A DNA stretch of 64,000 nucleotides from Chelonoidis abingdonii (GCF_003597395.2 NC_133777.1:6671509-6735508), one strand, 5' to 3'. Positions 36,596-48,095 are shown, numbered from the stretch's first letter. A program made the numbers and translations. The notes: a model not told the origin generated them from the sequence alone.

Positions 36596-39500
36596 TCATC
36601 GGAACTCATAAATGGGTGCACTGTGCTCAGGGACATGAGTTAGATTCAGAGACTGATACCTGAGAGGAAGGAAAAACAGGGAAGATAATGACAAGACACA
36701 ATGAGCCATTTCCCCTTTCGACCTTCCCCTGACCTCTGCATCTCTTCAGCTGCTTACACTTTAGGATCTGACCATTCAACTTCAGAATGGATGCAAACTC
36801 TAAAACGTGCCTCTGATTTAATCCTGATTTTCAGCCCCATCACTTTGGATCGTCTACAGCTGGTTGTATTTTGCTGCAATTCACAAGACACTTTCAAAAT
36901 TAACATCTGACACGTTCATTACATCCGGAGAGAAAAAGCTGCACCTGCATCAAGGGCTCTCAAACTCTTAGACCGTTTCATTCATCGCTGTGCAGACTTC
37001 CCATCCATTCACAATCACCTAACAGCTCTGGCCGTTGCTTAGTTTCCTAATATTGCTAAAAATACAGGGCTAATAGTCTTTTCAAGCTATCTAGCAACGG
37101 AGAGCCAGCACCCTGACTTGCCTGCTCACCATGCGTCCTTGGCAGAGGCTCTGCAGACTGGGATGAAATGAATGAAACCTAACTGAAGGTTGTAACAGCA
37201 GAACTGTTAGCTGGGAGAACACTCTTCGCTCTCTTTTCAGAAGGTCCTTGCCTGCCTCCTCCACAGATGCCTGCTTTTCAGTTGGTCCTACCCAGGGCAG
37301 ATGCAGAACGTTGGGTGCATGGAAGCTCAAGTCACAGGAGATGAGCAGAACAAGTAGTACAGAGGAGGCCAATCCTGGAGTGGCAAGACTGTATTGCTGT
37401 CATCCCCCCTCCCGTCTCTTTTACCCTAGCATGGGAGCAAGTATGAGAGAGGCTTGTGACTTGCTAGTGCAGAGAACACAATCTTACCGAGCCCACAGGC
37501 AGCCTCCGCGCCACTACTCAGGAGAGCATGTTGCTAGAAGCAAAGTGCACCATGGCCGTAGCAGTGTAGCACAGGCATGGCCAGCAGTTTGGCTCTGGAA
37601 AGAGCCTCTTGCACAGTGGTTCCTCCATTCCCTCCCCGTGAACTACAGAGATTTCCGGATAGTAAAGATGGAGGGGGGGATAGCTGTTCAGGAAGGCCGC
37701 ACCTGCTGTATGCATGGAATTACTGAAGGGGTCAAGTTAGCAGCTACTCACATGGCTTGACATCCATTATTGGGATAGTGTTACCAAGATGGGGATATTA
37801 ATATAAGGACAGCTCTACAGCCAGTAAGAAAACCCTGTTCACAGCATCTAACAGTGCCTGCATAGCCTCTGCATCCAGCAGGCAGCCGTGAGCCCATGAC
37901 TTTGACCTGCTAATGAGCCCTGTAACTAAGTGACCGACACTGGGCATCAGCACATCATGCTAACAGGGCAAGCTGGGAAGGGAAACATCCCGAAAGTCAG
38001 TCCTGAAGAGGTTAAAAGGGAATCGCCAGCATCACAGACACAGTATTTTAATCTCAAGATGCTGAGTGTTCTTTGCTATGCCATCATGTGTAACACAAGT
38101 CACGGCTTCCTCTCAACAGCTGGCAGCTGAAGAATGAGTCACTCGGGTAGCATACGGTAAGTATGATGCCAGACAAGCAGAAGGAGGGAAAGAAAAGCTT
38201 TTGACATGTAGCATTAGTATTTAGCAGTAATTCACCAACAGCTGCCTGACCTCTCCACTTCAGATCTTCCGACCTCGATTTTACTGTGCTCCGTGGCTAG
38301 TGACAGGTATGTGAATGGGCAGAGCTGTCCGACAGAGCGACAAACATGACACCACTTTCGGTGCTGGCACCTACAGCTGACCTAAGCTCATACTGTGTAG
38401 AAACTCTCTCTCCATGCCAGCCCGAGTTTCACATGCCAGGGGCTGAGAGTAGGGCTGGTAGACCATTGTAAGGTCCTACATCCAATCCCAGGGCTGTGAC
38501 GTGACAGGAGCCCAGACACTGCCAGCATCCTTCGGCCTGTAGACGGGAAGGAAGCTCCCCTTACCATTCTGAACTCCTGTGGTAGTAATAGCCCTCTATG
38601 GATGCTGCAGACTTCTGGAAGCTGATGTAATAAAACCCAGCAAAGGAAGCACCGCTGATGTCTTTGATCGTGTGATCTGGGACTAGGAACTGCTCCTGCA
38701 CAAAAGGTAACAAGGGTTTGTATTTAAAATGGGTTTGAACCTTTGCCTCCCGGTAGTCCTGGGGTCCAGATTTGCACTTGTCACAAGTCAGAGGGGCCGG
38801 GCTCTGGAAACTGAGCAGAGAAAGATGCCAAGTGAGTATTTCATAGCGGTGAACTCATTTGAGTCACACCAGCATGGACCCCAGGACTATTCAGCACGTA
38901 TATAGTGACCATTGTACCCTTTCACAAGAGCTCCACTACAACGGTCTTAAAGGGACACTGTTCATTTGCAACCAATCTGTTTTAAAGAATCCATTAGAAA
39001 TCATTTCAGCTCTTTCATCTGCCAATTTGTGGTTTGACAATCACATTTTCCTATTTTTAAAGGCAGCAATTTTCTCCCACTGTTGCAGCATGAAAGACCC
39101 ACATAAATGGGAGGAAACAGACTTAGCTACCCAGTGGAAACAATGAAATTGGCTATACAGTGTGTCAAAAACACACAGCCAAAAAAGTCTCTTATTCCTT
39201 CCAGCTACCTACATGTGTGGAGTGGTGCAGAATAACTTGACAGAAATGCCATTTTTAAGATGTTTATGTCTCTCTCAAACAAGGAGGGATACATTCTTAG
39301 TGTTGCTACAGAGACACCCTTCCTGGAATTTCATTCTGTATGCAGCGCCCATGTGTTTCATGTTCTAAGTATTGGCAGTTTCAGACCAGCTGGCTGGGGG
39401 ACACACACATCTACTGGCAGTTTTTTACCTTCCACCTCATGAAGACATAGTCCCCGTTCTTCAAATCCTCATAATCAAAATCATCTGAGTTAAATGTTTT

Positions 39501-42500
39501 CGCATACTGGTAAAAGGCCTGGAATTTCCCCTGAAAGCACAGAAAACACAAAAATCAATTCCTAGAGCACAGCTGACTTTCAGTTAGCAGAGTTTATGAA
39601 GGGAAGAACGTGTTACCAGGTAAGAGTGTCTGGGAAGTGCACCCTGCACTGGCAGGAATGGGAAATGGATGATCCAGTAGGATTTTTTGTTTTTATCCCC
39701 AAGTTTGGCAATTTATGATTTCTAAGCCATTGCACCACAGATTCAAGTCAGACTAGCTAGCCAACTCGCCTTGATCCAGGGCAGGCATCCATATCAAAAC
39801 CACCACTGCTACAGGGCCCTCTGCTGGCAAGTCACAGCAGGGGCACTAGGGATGAAATGGGCCATGGAATCAGAACTCCCCGTGTTCTCTCCTGAGGTGG
39901 TTGAAGATCGCACCCTTACAGCTACTCCCCCTGTAACTGTTCTGTTAAAGCAGTGGTCCCTCCGTGTGGGCTGGCCCAGGCCCTGCCGCACCACCCCTGA
40001 ACATTCCTCCGCACCCCCCAGGGGGGCCCACCCTACAGTTTGGGGGATTCTGTGTTAAAGGTTCTCAGTTTCCAGGACTGTCAAGCTAGCACCTTTCACC
40101 AACAATAGAGAACATTTTTAATGTTAATGACAAAACTCAAAAATATTTGACTGCAGAAATCCAACGTCCCTTCATCCCTCCCTACAGGAGAGAGGCAGCT
40201 CCAATGTCTAAGGCGTGCCACAGTTTGTGAAATGACTTCAATCAACCCGCAAGTGAGACTGGGGTATAATCAGCTTTGGCTGCGAAACACACAGCCGCTC
40301 CTTATACTCGTTGGGTAGAGACATGAAACTCACTGCCGTGAAGATGGTAAGGGATTGGTGCCCAAGAGAGGTACACCGACATACATGTGGAATCCACCCT
40401 CAGTGAGGAGGGAGAAGCCCGCCCCCCCCCCCCCCGGGCCACAATCGGCGGCATTTTGGCAGCAGCTCAACCACACCGCTTCATTCTTCGGCGAGTCCTT
40501 CCCCCCCCAGGGGGGTGACGGGCAGAAATCCCTGAGCCTGCCTCTCCCTCAGCACAAGTACTATGTTCCATTAGGAACCGAGAGGCAGAAATTTCTCCTA
40601 CTTAACTGGAATTGGTTGGTCTCTTCCACTCCACTCCCCCTAGGCCTTACTCCAGATGTGGTCCCATCAGCCAGAAGATCATTATCATTCGTTCTCAGCA
40701 ACACATCTGGAGTAAGGCCTGGGGGGAGTGGAGTGGAAGAGACCAACAGCACTTGTAAAGTCTGCAAACAAATCCTCCAGCCAAGCCAGGGAAGGTCAGA
40801 ACTGACATTCCTGATCTATGAGCTTGTCTACATGGGTGACTCTTGCATGGACATAGCAGCACAGATGTCACTGCACTGCTGGAAATCACTAGTGCTTCAC
40901 TTGGGTAAAGAGCGACCTGTGCCAGAGGAGATTCCCTCAGTTTCAAAACAGCTGAGCCATGCTAGTGCCAGTCACTTTTTTCACCAGTACAGAGTGTCCA
41001 CACCAGGGCTTTGCACTGGTGCAGCGACATCAGTGGAGTTACATTAGTAGGAGTGAAAAAAAAGGAAAGGAAAGAATCCCTATGGGAGAAAGCGACCAGG
41101 AGTAAAGGCTAAGAAGAGAACTTTTCAGGATGTCTTTGTATATCAACAACAAAGATACACCACAACAAAGCCTTAATTGTTTCTTTTTAAAAAAATCCTT
41201 TGCATATCCCCTTTAAACATGTTTGGGTTGGTTTTAGATCTGTAGTTGGTTGCCAATGTGTTTAATTACCCAGTGTTTACGATCGACGTCTTCATCTGCA
41301 TCCCATTTCCGTGTTAAGAAGGGGTGTTTTTTACTGATTATCTCCCCTTCAAAGAAAGTGGTAAGGGTCGGGTATTCCTAGGAGGAGGGTAAAAACGATT
41401 AAAGATTAAGGAATTTTGCCAACAACAAAACAAAAAACACAAACCTGGGTCCTGTGCAGGAGAGGAGAGACACTCAGACACTGGCTAGCATTTCAGCAAA
41501 CAATGACACGTCAGCACCAAACCCCCCCAAGGTGGTCAGAGAGTTTGGTCTGATGTCCCCCTCTCTCTGCTTTGCACCTTATTTTATCCCATTCCAGACA
41601 CTTTTAACAGGATGTCCCTTCCCATCTCTCTCCCACAGCCCATTTCTTCCATTCATCTGTCCTACTGTGGTCCCCTTGCCCGCAATCTGTCTGCTGACTC
41701 CCCACACCTTTAATTTGCTCCTTAAGAAGGGATGATGGTGAACTTAAACAAAAAGCGAGAGAGTCCTGTGGCACCTTACAGATTAACAGAAGTATTGGAG
41801 CATGAGCTTTCGTGGATGAATACCCACTTCGTCACCCACGAAAGCTCATGCTCCAATACGTCTGTTAGTCTATACGGTGCCACAGGACTGTCGCTTTTTA
41901 CAGACCCAGACGAACACAGCTACCCCTCTGATACCTAAAGAAAACAGTGACACAGATCAGCCAAAGATATACAGAAGAATTAGGTTGGATGGGCTTCCCC
42001 TGCTCACGTATGTTGAAACTATGACATACTTTAGAGTTCCACTGCGTGGAAACTCTCCACGAGCTCTACAACACCAGTGAGCCATCGTGTACCATCAGCT
42101 GAAATAAGGAGCCTGTGTCAGGAGAAGCTTGTGAGGAAAGGAATCCAGAGGTAGAAAGAAACCTCACAATCTGCATGTTAAACCAGTCATCTTGCTGAAT
42201 GCCTGAGAGGTCAGCTGTTAATACAGGCAGGTCCTACATGAAAGGTGTGGAAAGAAGAACTTCAGGAAGATCTGGCTTGTCTGGAAGTTTGGGGCAACAA
42301 AGATACACACACAGCCAATTAAATGGTGATGGCAAAGTCAGGTCCACTTGAGCTCAGCCCTTGTGAGCTGATAGCAAGTGAAAACAATTTTTAATTAAGT
42401 TGCTACAAAACCATGTATATTTGGTTTACATTGTGTAAAAAAACACAGGAAAGGGGTTAAAATACCCAACAGTCTTAATTATGGGCTTAGCCTCACAGAC

Positions 42501-45500
42501 CTTCATACCTTTAGCCAGAAACCAGAGCAGAGGCTGCCCTTCACTCCCATGGAGTACAGAAAAGGAGTTCAGTAACAGGTGCTCACCTCTGTAAGGCCTT
42601 TAATCTTCAAGTATCCACAAAGATAGGAGTTTTCCATATCCACATGCTAGGACAGAGAGCACAAAATCTGTAAGTGTGTGTATCCAGGAACAAGATCCCT
42701 AAATTGGTCCAATGCACTTTGGTCTCAGCTCTGTTAAGGATGGCATAGAACTGCATTGCTCAACTTTGTTCATAGGTCATTCACATTGATCACACAGTGG
42801 TATCTGGGCTCAGGAGAGAATCATTTAGGGGTATCTACTTCACCTTTTCTGCAAGTGGGCTGGGGAATGTCTCATGTGCTTTCAACTAATTAATAATATG
42901 TTCTACTTGTATCGCGCCTTTCACCCAAGGATCTCAGAATATTTTACAAAGATGGGTAAGCATCCCCGTTTTACCGAAGGGAAAGTTGAGTTGGAAGTGA
43001 AGTGATTTGCCCAATGTCACAGCACATCAACAGAGCCAGACTTCCTGATTTGTCTGTCACCCTCTCTAACCATATGCTACCAGCAATCTAGACATCTGCG
43101 AGTGACAAGAACAGAGGGAACATCCTCAAACAATCAGATCTTCCTCCCTTGCCACCTGAAACTCTGGTTCCATCCTTGGCTTTGATGGTGACTGTTAGTA
43201 AATCTCTCTCTCATCACTTCCATAACATGACCTACCCCAATGAGTTCTCTCTACTGATCAGGCACTAAGGCCTGGTCCCTTCTAAACAACCCCATCACTG
43301 CTGCACACAATAGCTTTCTCTGGAATATCTGCCATCCAGAAAAGTCTGCATGTACCTCTCTTCAAACTGTATCTTAACACATACCTGTCTCCCATTCCCA
43401 ATGCCTTCGTTTCTCCCCCGCTTCTGACTGAATGTTCCATTTACTTGCCATGCAATGTCTAATTACTGGGATGCTTCCATTTCTAGAAACTTCTGCTCAG
43501 AAATCCACAAATCACCAGATCAGCTCTCAAAGCCAAATGAAGAGTTTGAAAAATCCTGACTCAAAAGCAAAGATGCATCTTTCCCATCTGTAGCAAATTA
43601 AGTTCAAATATTTCACTAAACTTATGCAGAATAATTGTAGTTAACTCCGCCCCTCCAATGATATGCAAAACATCAGGGTTTAAGCTAAAACACTGGGTAT
43701 TCTTTTGGGGGAAGAAAAGCAGTAATGAAGCTGATCAGTCATAGGAGGACTCCACTGAAGCTAGCTGTTCCAGGTCACTCTTGTGGTGTTGACAAATGTA
43801 GCACTGTATGTGAAGGTTGACAGTGTGGTTTAAATGCTACTGTGTCTGCTGACCTTAGGACTTTGACATCATTCCACAACACTGACCAATGTATCAGGCT
43901 GCATCATAGCTCTTGTTATTTAAACCTCCAGATCTTTTGCAATCCAGCTGGAAACAGAGCTGTAACATGCAGCATGTTTTATTGCAAGAGCGTATCAGAT
44001 ATCTGGCTTGCCACTTATACCCCACCCTACATCTCACCAGCTCTGCCCAAAGTGATCATGCCAGTGCCTACAACTAAAAATAAAGCACAGAGAAACAATC
44101 ATTCTAATAGGAATGGGAGGGCTGCAGAGACAAGTGCTCATTTGAAGAGATCCCTGCAGCACAGCTGGGCCCAACAGCTGCTCTAGCTACACTCTGTTCC
44201 AGGACTGATTGCTACAGTTTGCTCCAATGCCTGGTTTACACTTACAATTTATCAACCTCATTGACAGCTGTGAAAGAATCACACCTGAGCCCTGTAGTTA
44301 AGCTGACCTAGTTCCCAATGTAGAGGCAGCTAGGCTGACAGCCTAAGTCAACAGAAGAATTCTTCTATGTCTACAGTTCAACCATTACAGTGGCATGCTG
44401 CACTGCTTCAGTGTAGATCCTCACTACAGCAATGGGAGGGTTCAATCCACCTCCCTGAGTGGCAGTAGCTAGGTCGATGGAAGAATACATCCATCAACCT
44501 AGCACTGGGGGTTTGGTCAGCTTTACATCTCTAAGCAACACAGCTGAGTCGACCTAACTTTTACTGTAGACTTGGCCTCAGCTACTGCTACCTGCAGAGG
44601 TGGATTAACTACAGCAACAGAAAACACCTGAGTGTTGCATTAGGAAGGGCCCCACGCTATGGCACAAAGGCATAGCTGCAGCACTGGAGTAGACACGGCT
44701 GTTGTTCCCTTGTCAGCGTGAGATCCAAAGGCCTCAGAGCCAGAACTAGATGTGCAGAGATGGTGAATCTCAGGGCTGGAGAGCTGAAGTCCCAAGGTGA
44801 GTCCAACAGGGCCAAACCACCTATGGTGGCTGGAAAACAGGATGTCTGGGGCATCTTACGCCCAGATGACTAATATCAAGTATTTTCCTCCCCAGCCCTC
44901 CTGATACAGGCTAGCCTGGCATGCAACTACCCACTCAGCCTATTACTCACCCACTCAGCCAATCTCAGCTGCTTGCTTTTTCTCCTCAACTGAAGCTGAG
45001 GGACGAGACCCCAGAATAGCAAAGGGTTTCGTTCACTTACTATGTTCTACCCCTGTTGCTCCATGAAGGATGATGGGGAGACATCATTTGCTGAGCAGAT
45101 TTGCTCTAGCTCATGCAGTGGCACTCTGGGGTGGGGGCCTAGAGAGGTCTCAGCTGCCTTGCCCAGCTCAGAGGTTGTTCTTGTCAGTATTACAGCTGCC
45201 CTTGTGTTGCAGGCCTGGATTGGGGGATCCACCTCACAGGTGCTGCTGGCCCAAGGTACATTTAGAGCCATGAAGGCCTTTGCAGGGTGGGAAGGGTCCC
45301 TAACCTCCCCTGGACATCCACCTCACAGGCACTGATCTCTGAGAATGAAGTGTCCTACAGGCAGGGGTCTCAAAAGGCAGTAGGTCCTGATCTGAGGGAA
45401 GGGGTGCCTAGTGAGGGGTGTGTGTTGCACAGGTGCATGTGTGTTTTGGGGACAATGTAGATCTTGGTCTCTGCAAGAGAAGGTTTGCAAGGGAAGGGGA

Positions 45501-47238
45501 CCCATGTGAAGATCTCAGGGAGCGGGGGTTGTAAACTGAGAGAGGGAGGTATTTTAAGAGCAGATATTACATGTATGGATGTTGGATCCTGATCTCTGTG
45601 AAATGAGGGGATTAGGGAAAGAGGTCCCCATGGGGTGGTCTTTGGGGGAGGATCCTCAGGGGGCAGTGGGTGCTTGGGCTCAGGGGGGTCCACACTTTGG
45701 GGAACAGGCATCATTCTAGGGAGACCCTGGTGGGGCAGGGGGTGCTCAAGAGGATCCCCAAGAGCTGCTCTAGGAGAACAGGGGGGATCTTAGGAGAAAG
45801 GCCCTAAGAGGCAATACAGGGTGTACTGGGGCAGACCCGGGGGGGCGGAGGGAAGGGGAGTTGCTCATGAGGGTCCATGGGAGGCACTCTGGGGTGGACT
45901 GAGGTGCCCCAGAAGGGAGGATCCCAAGGGGATGATCCCAGGGGGCACTCTAGGGGGAAGTCTCTGGGAGGGGAATAGAGGATACTCTAGGGGAGACCCC
46001 CATGGGGCAGGACCTCAGGGGGTGCTCTGAGGGATCTCAGAGAAGGGGTGCTCTGGGGCCCTCGAAGGAAGTGTGGGGGGCACGCTCGGGGGATCCCTGG
46101 GAGGGAAGAAGAGGATGCTCTAAGGGGTCCCCGGGGGCACCTTATGGGGACCCGGGGAGGGGGCACTCTAGAGGGGTCCGGAGGGGACCCCAGGAAGGGA
46201 TGCAGGGGGCTCTCTGGGGGGTCCCTAGAAGAGGGGACCTCGGGGGGTGCCCTGTGGGGACCCAGGAGGGGGCACTCTAGGGGAGAACCCCAGGAAGGGA
46301 GGCAGGTGGTGCTCTAGGGGGGTCCCTGGAACAGGAGCAGACAATGCTCAGGGGGGTCCCTAGGACGGGAACAGAGGGTGCTCTGGGGGTCCCTAGAAGA
46401 GAGGACCTGGGGAGGGGCACTCTAGGGGAGAACCCCAGCAAGGGAGGCAGGTGGTGCTCTAGGGGGGTTCCGTGGCAGGGAAGCAGAGAACGCTCAGGGG
46501 GGTCCCTAGGAGAGGGGACCTCGGGGGGTGCCCTGTGGGGACCGGGGGAGGGGGCACTCTAGGGGAGAACCCCAGGAAGGGATGCAGGGGGCTCTCTAGG
46601 GGGGTCCCTAGGACAGGAACAGCAGAGGGTGCTCTGGGGGGTGTCTCTCAGGAGGAGGGGCGGGGCCAACTCTAGGGGGGTTCCTAGGACGGGAACAGAG
46701 GGTGACTCTGAGGAGGTGTCTCCAAAGGGGGGCCCGCAGGGGGCAGGGGTGCTCTAGGGGGGAGTCCGTGGCAGGGAAGCAGGACAGAAAGCTCAGGGGT
46801 CCACTAGTAAAAAGAGGAGACCTCGAGGGGGACGCCCTGTGGGGGACCCGGGGAGGGGGGCACTCTCTAGGGAGAACCCCAGAAGGGATGCAGGGGGCTC
46901 TCTAGGGGGTCCCTAGGACGGGAACAGAGGGTGCTCTGGGGGGTCTGTCTCCAAAGAGGGGGACTCCCGCAGGGCGGGCAGAAAGCGTGTCCTAGGCGGG
47001 GTTCCCCGCGAGGCGGGCGGGGATCCCAGCCGCGGGCTCTCACCTGCATCACCACCTCCACTCGTAGGCGTTGCCCTTGCTGCGCGCTGGCCGCGGAACT
47101 TGGCCCCGCTGTAGAGCAGGGAGGTGGCGACCCGGGCTGCGCCGTGTTGATGGGGGCGGCGGCACCCAGGCTGGCGGCGGCCCGGCCAGGCTGATCTCGG
47201 CTCCCCCCGGGCAGCAGCACTCGCTCCGACACCGGCAT
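36596..47238 (-). CDS. GID4: GID4, substrate receptor of the CTLH/GID E3 ubiquitin ligase; exon 1 carries apparent frame errors
   Basis: Coding exons on the minus strand: exon 1 47044-47238, exon 2 42587-42646, exon 3 41270-41377, exon 4 39429-39530, exon 5 38565-38695, exon 6 36596-36659 (TGA at 36596-36598). Exons 2-6 translate cleanly into the conserved beta-barrel of GID4, for example [68 protein letters not shown] and the end SAPIYEFR. The family binds N-terminal proline degrons and docks substrates on the CTLH complex. Exon 1 is in phase overall, but its conserved stretches sit in three frames: INTAQPG in the ATG frame, [15 protein letters not shown] in a second, RSKGNAYE in a third, and VEVVMQ back in the first. 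See findings. I chose the MPVSER start at 47238 by similarity to human MPVRTE; an upstream in-frame ATG at 47283 (LAPGDPPK follows) matches part of the longer human N-terminus. Intron 1 (42647-47043) contains the G-rich minisatellite. Confidence 0.94.
40615..40747. repeat. 46-bp inverted repeat (hairpin) in GID4 intron 3
   Basis: Arms 40615-40660 and 40702-40747 are complementary at 45 of 46 positions around a 41-nt loop. The left arm starts GTTGGTCTCTTCCACTCCAC. Two long antisense-paired reading frames here are by-products of the hairpin. Confidence 0.95.
41752..41936. repeat. Inverted pair of Penelope-like tails
   Basis: Two tails lie head to head: a minus-strand copy at about 41752-41832 and a plus-strand copy at 41833-41936. 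Shared blocks are CCACGAAAGCTCATGCTCCAATAC, split for quoting as CCACGAAAGCTC and ATGCTCCAATAC, and GGTGCCACAGGACT. The arms can form a hairpin of about 65 bp per arm with an 18-nt loop. It lies in GID4 intron 2. Confidence 0.8.
42890..43065 (-). repeat. Ancient SINE-like repeat in GID4 intron 1
   Basis: Contains GCGCCTTTCACCCAAGGATC, then CCCCGTTTTACCGAAGGGAA and GATTTGCCCAATGTCACAGC, the layout of MIR-type repeats joined to a GCGCCTTTCA end. Confidence 0.45.
44227..44580. mobile_element. MITE in GID4 intron 1
   Basis: Imperfect inverted ends: GCCTGGTTTACACTTACAATT on the left and, on the complementary strand from the right, GGCCAAGTCTACAGTAAAAG. The interior is non-coding and rich in AGGTCGA/TCGACCT. 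Confidence 0.5.
45720..46975. repeat. G-rich minisatellite with higher-order structure in GID4 intron 1
   Basis: A long array of degenerate units of about 35-45 bp, typically CTCTAGGGGGGTCCCTAGGA followed by a G/A-rich spacer, with G on the plus strand. A higher-order block marked by GGGAGAACCCCAG recurs at about 46280, 46428, 46564 and 46870, that is about 135-150 bp apart, with a double-length step before the last. The array ends within about 70 bp of GID4 exon 1. The plus strand is full of G4-G6 runs, so quadruplex formation and assembly error are both likely. More degenerate G-rich copies extend left to about 45600. Confidence 0.85.
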
Positions 47239-47374
47239 CTTCGGGGGGTCCCCGGGCGCCAGCGTGACACGGGCTGCGGGCAAGCCGGCCCGGCCGCCTT
47301 ACCGAGCCGGGGACACTCGCCGGTACCCCCCGCCGCCCCTGGCTCAGGCCTACCCGGCGGCGCCTCCGCATAAT

Positions 47375-47570
47375 GTCCCTGATTGGCCCAGCGGGCGCTG
47401 CGGGGGCGGGGACGTCCCATTGGGTCTATTACGTCACGTGGGTGGACTGCAATGCCCCTGGGACTCGTAGTTTCCTGTAGGTCCCAGTGACGGTGCTTCG
47501 GAGGGACAACAATAGCATATTATGATGCTGATTGGACGTGGGATCTGATGAGCAAGATGGCGGCGCCCAG
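47375..47570. promoter_or_regulatory. Divergent CpG-island promoter between GID4 and ATPAF2
   Basis: The interval between the GID4 start (47238) and the ATPAF2 start (48171) is CpG-rich, roughly 46960-47720. It contains inverted CCAAT boxes (ATTGG at about 47383, 47439 and 47530), a GC box (GGGGCGGGG at about 47403), a joined CRE/E-box (TTACGTCACGTG at about 47429-47440) and a ZNF143-like element (CTGGGACTCGTAGTTTCC at about 47458-47475). There is also a YY1-type AAGATGGCGGC at 47554-47564. These are typical of housekeeping divergent promoters. Start sites cannot be fixed from sequence. A possible short 5' exon beginning around 47550 ends at a GAG|GTTAGT donor near 47580. Confidence 0.6.
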
Positions 47571-47773
47571 AGGCAGAGAGGTTAGTGGAGCTGCGGGTGT
47601 GAGGGGGAGGCAGCTGTCCCTCAAGCCCGCTCACCGTGCGGCCCCGTTCAGGGAGCGGGAGAAGGGTCAGAGACCCTATATACTGTCCTGTAGGGTCGCA
47701 CGGGGGATTCGTGGGGGTCTGTCCTGTCTTTGGGGCCGGAGATTCCGGCTGGGGGTTCCTTGGGGGGAAAGCC

Positions 47774-48095
47774 CATTAATCCTGGCGAGAGGGCTCTTGG
47801 GGGGGCGGCATTGATCCTAGCCAGGGGGGCTCTTTGCGGGGGGGAACTGATCCTAGCAGGGGGGCCCTTTGGGGGTGGGGGGCATTAATCTTAGCAGGAG
47901 GGCTCTTGGGGGGGATTGATCCTAGCAGGAGGGCTCTTGGGGGGGATTGATCCTAGCAGGAGGGCTCTTTGGGTGACGTTGATCGGGGCAGCTCCTTTGG
48001 GGGGGGGCGTTGATCCCGGTTGGGGGGCTTTTTGTGGTGGCATTGATCCCAGCTTGGGGGGTGAGGGGGGAAGCCATTGATCCTGGTGGGCGGTC
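47774..48095. repeat. Minisatellite upstream of the ATPAF2 start
   Basis: About ten tandem units of 31-38 bp on the model ATTGATCCTAGCAGGAGGG, then CTCTTGGGGGG. The central three units (about 47886-47975) are nearly identical and the outer ones diverged. The array lies between the promoter motifs and the ATPAF2 start codon. Confidence 0.85.

Noticed and set aside
37248..37760. 170-codon reading frame antisense to GID4 intron 5
   Set aside because: No homology or conserved motif; compatible with chance in GC-moderate DNA.
40355..41047. 230-codon plus-strand reading frame
   Set aside because: It spans poly-C, the 46-bp hairpin and a MITE-like stretch in GID4 intron 3. It has no domain, and the hairpin mirrors its codons on both strands.
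45720..46975. Gly/Arg-rich reading frames in the G-rich array
   Set aside because: They are translations of the minisatellite, open because the repeats lack stops.
47548..47814. Frame beginning MSKMAAPRGRE as the ATPAF2 N-terminus
   Set aside because: It is not in continuity with ATPAF2 exon 2 and does not match the family, whereas MWRSC at 48171 does.
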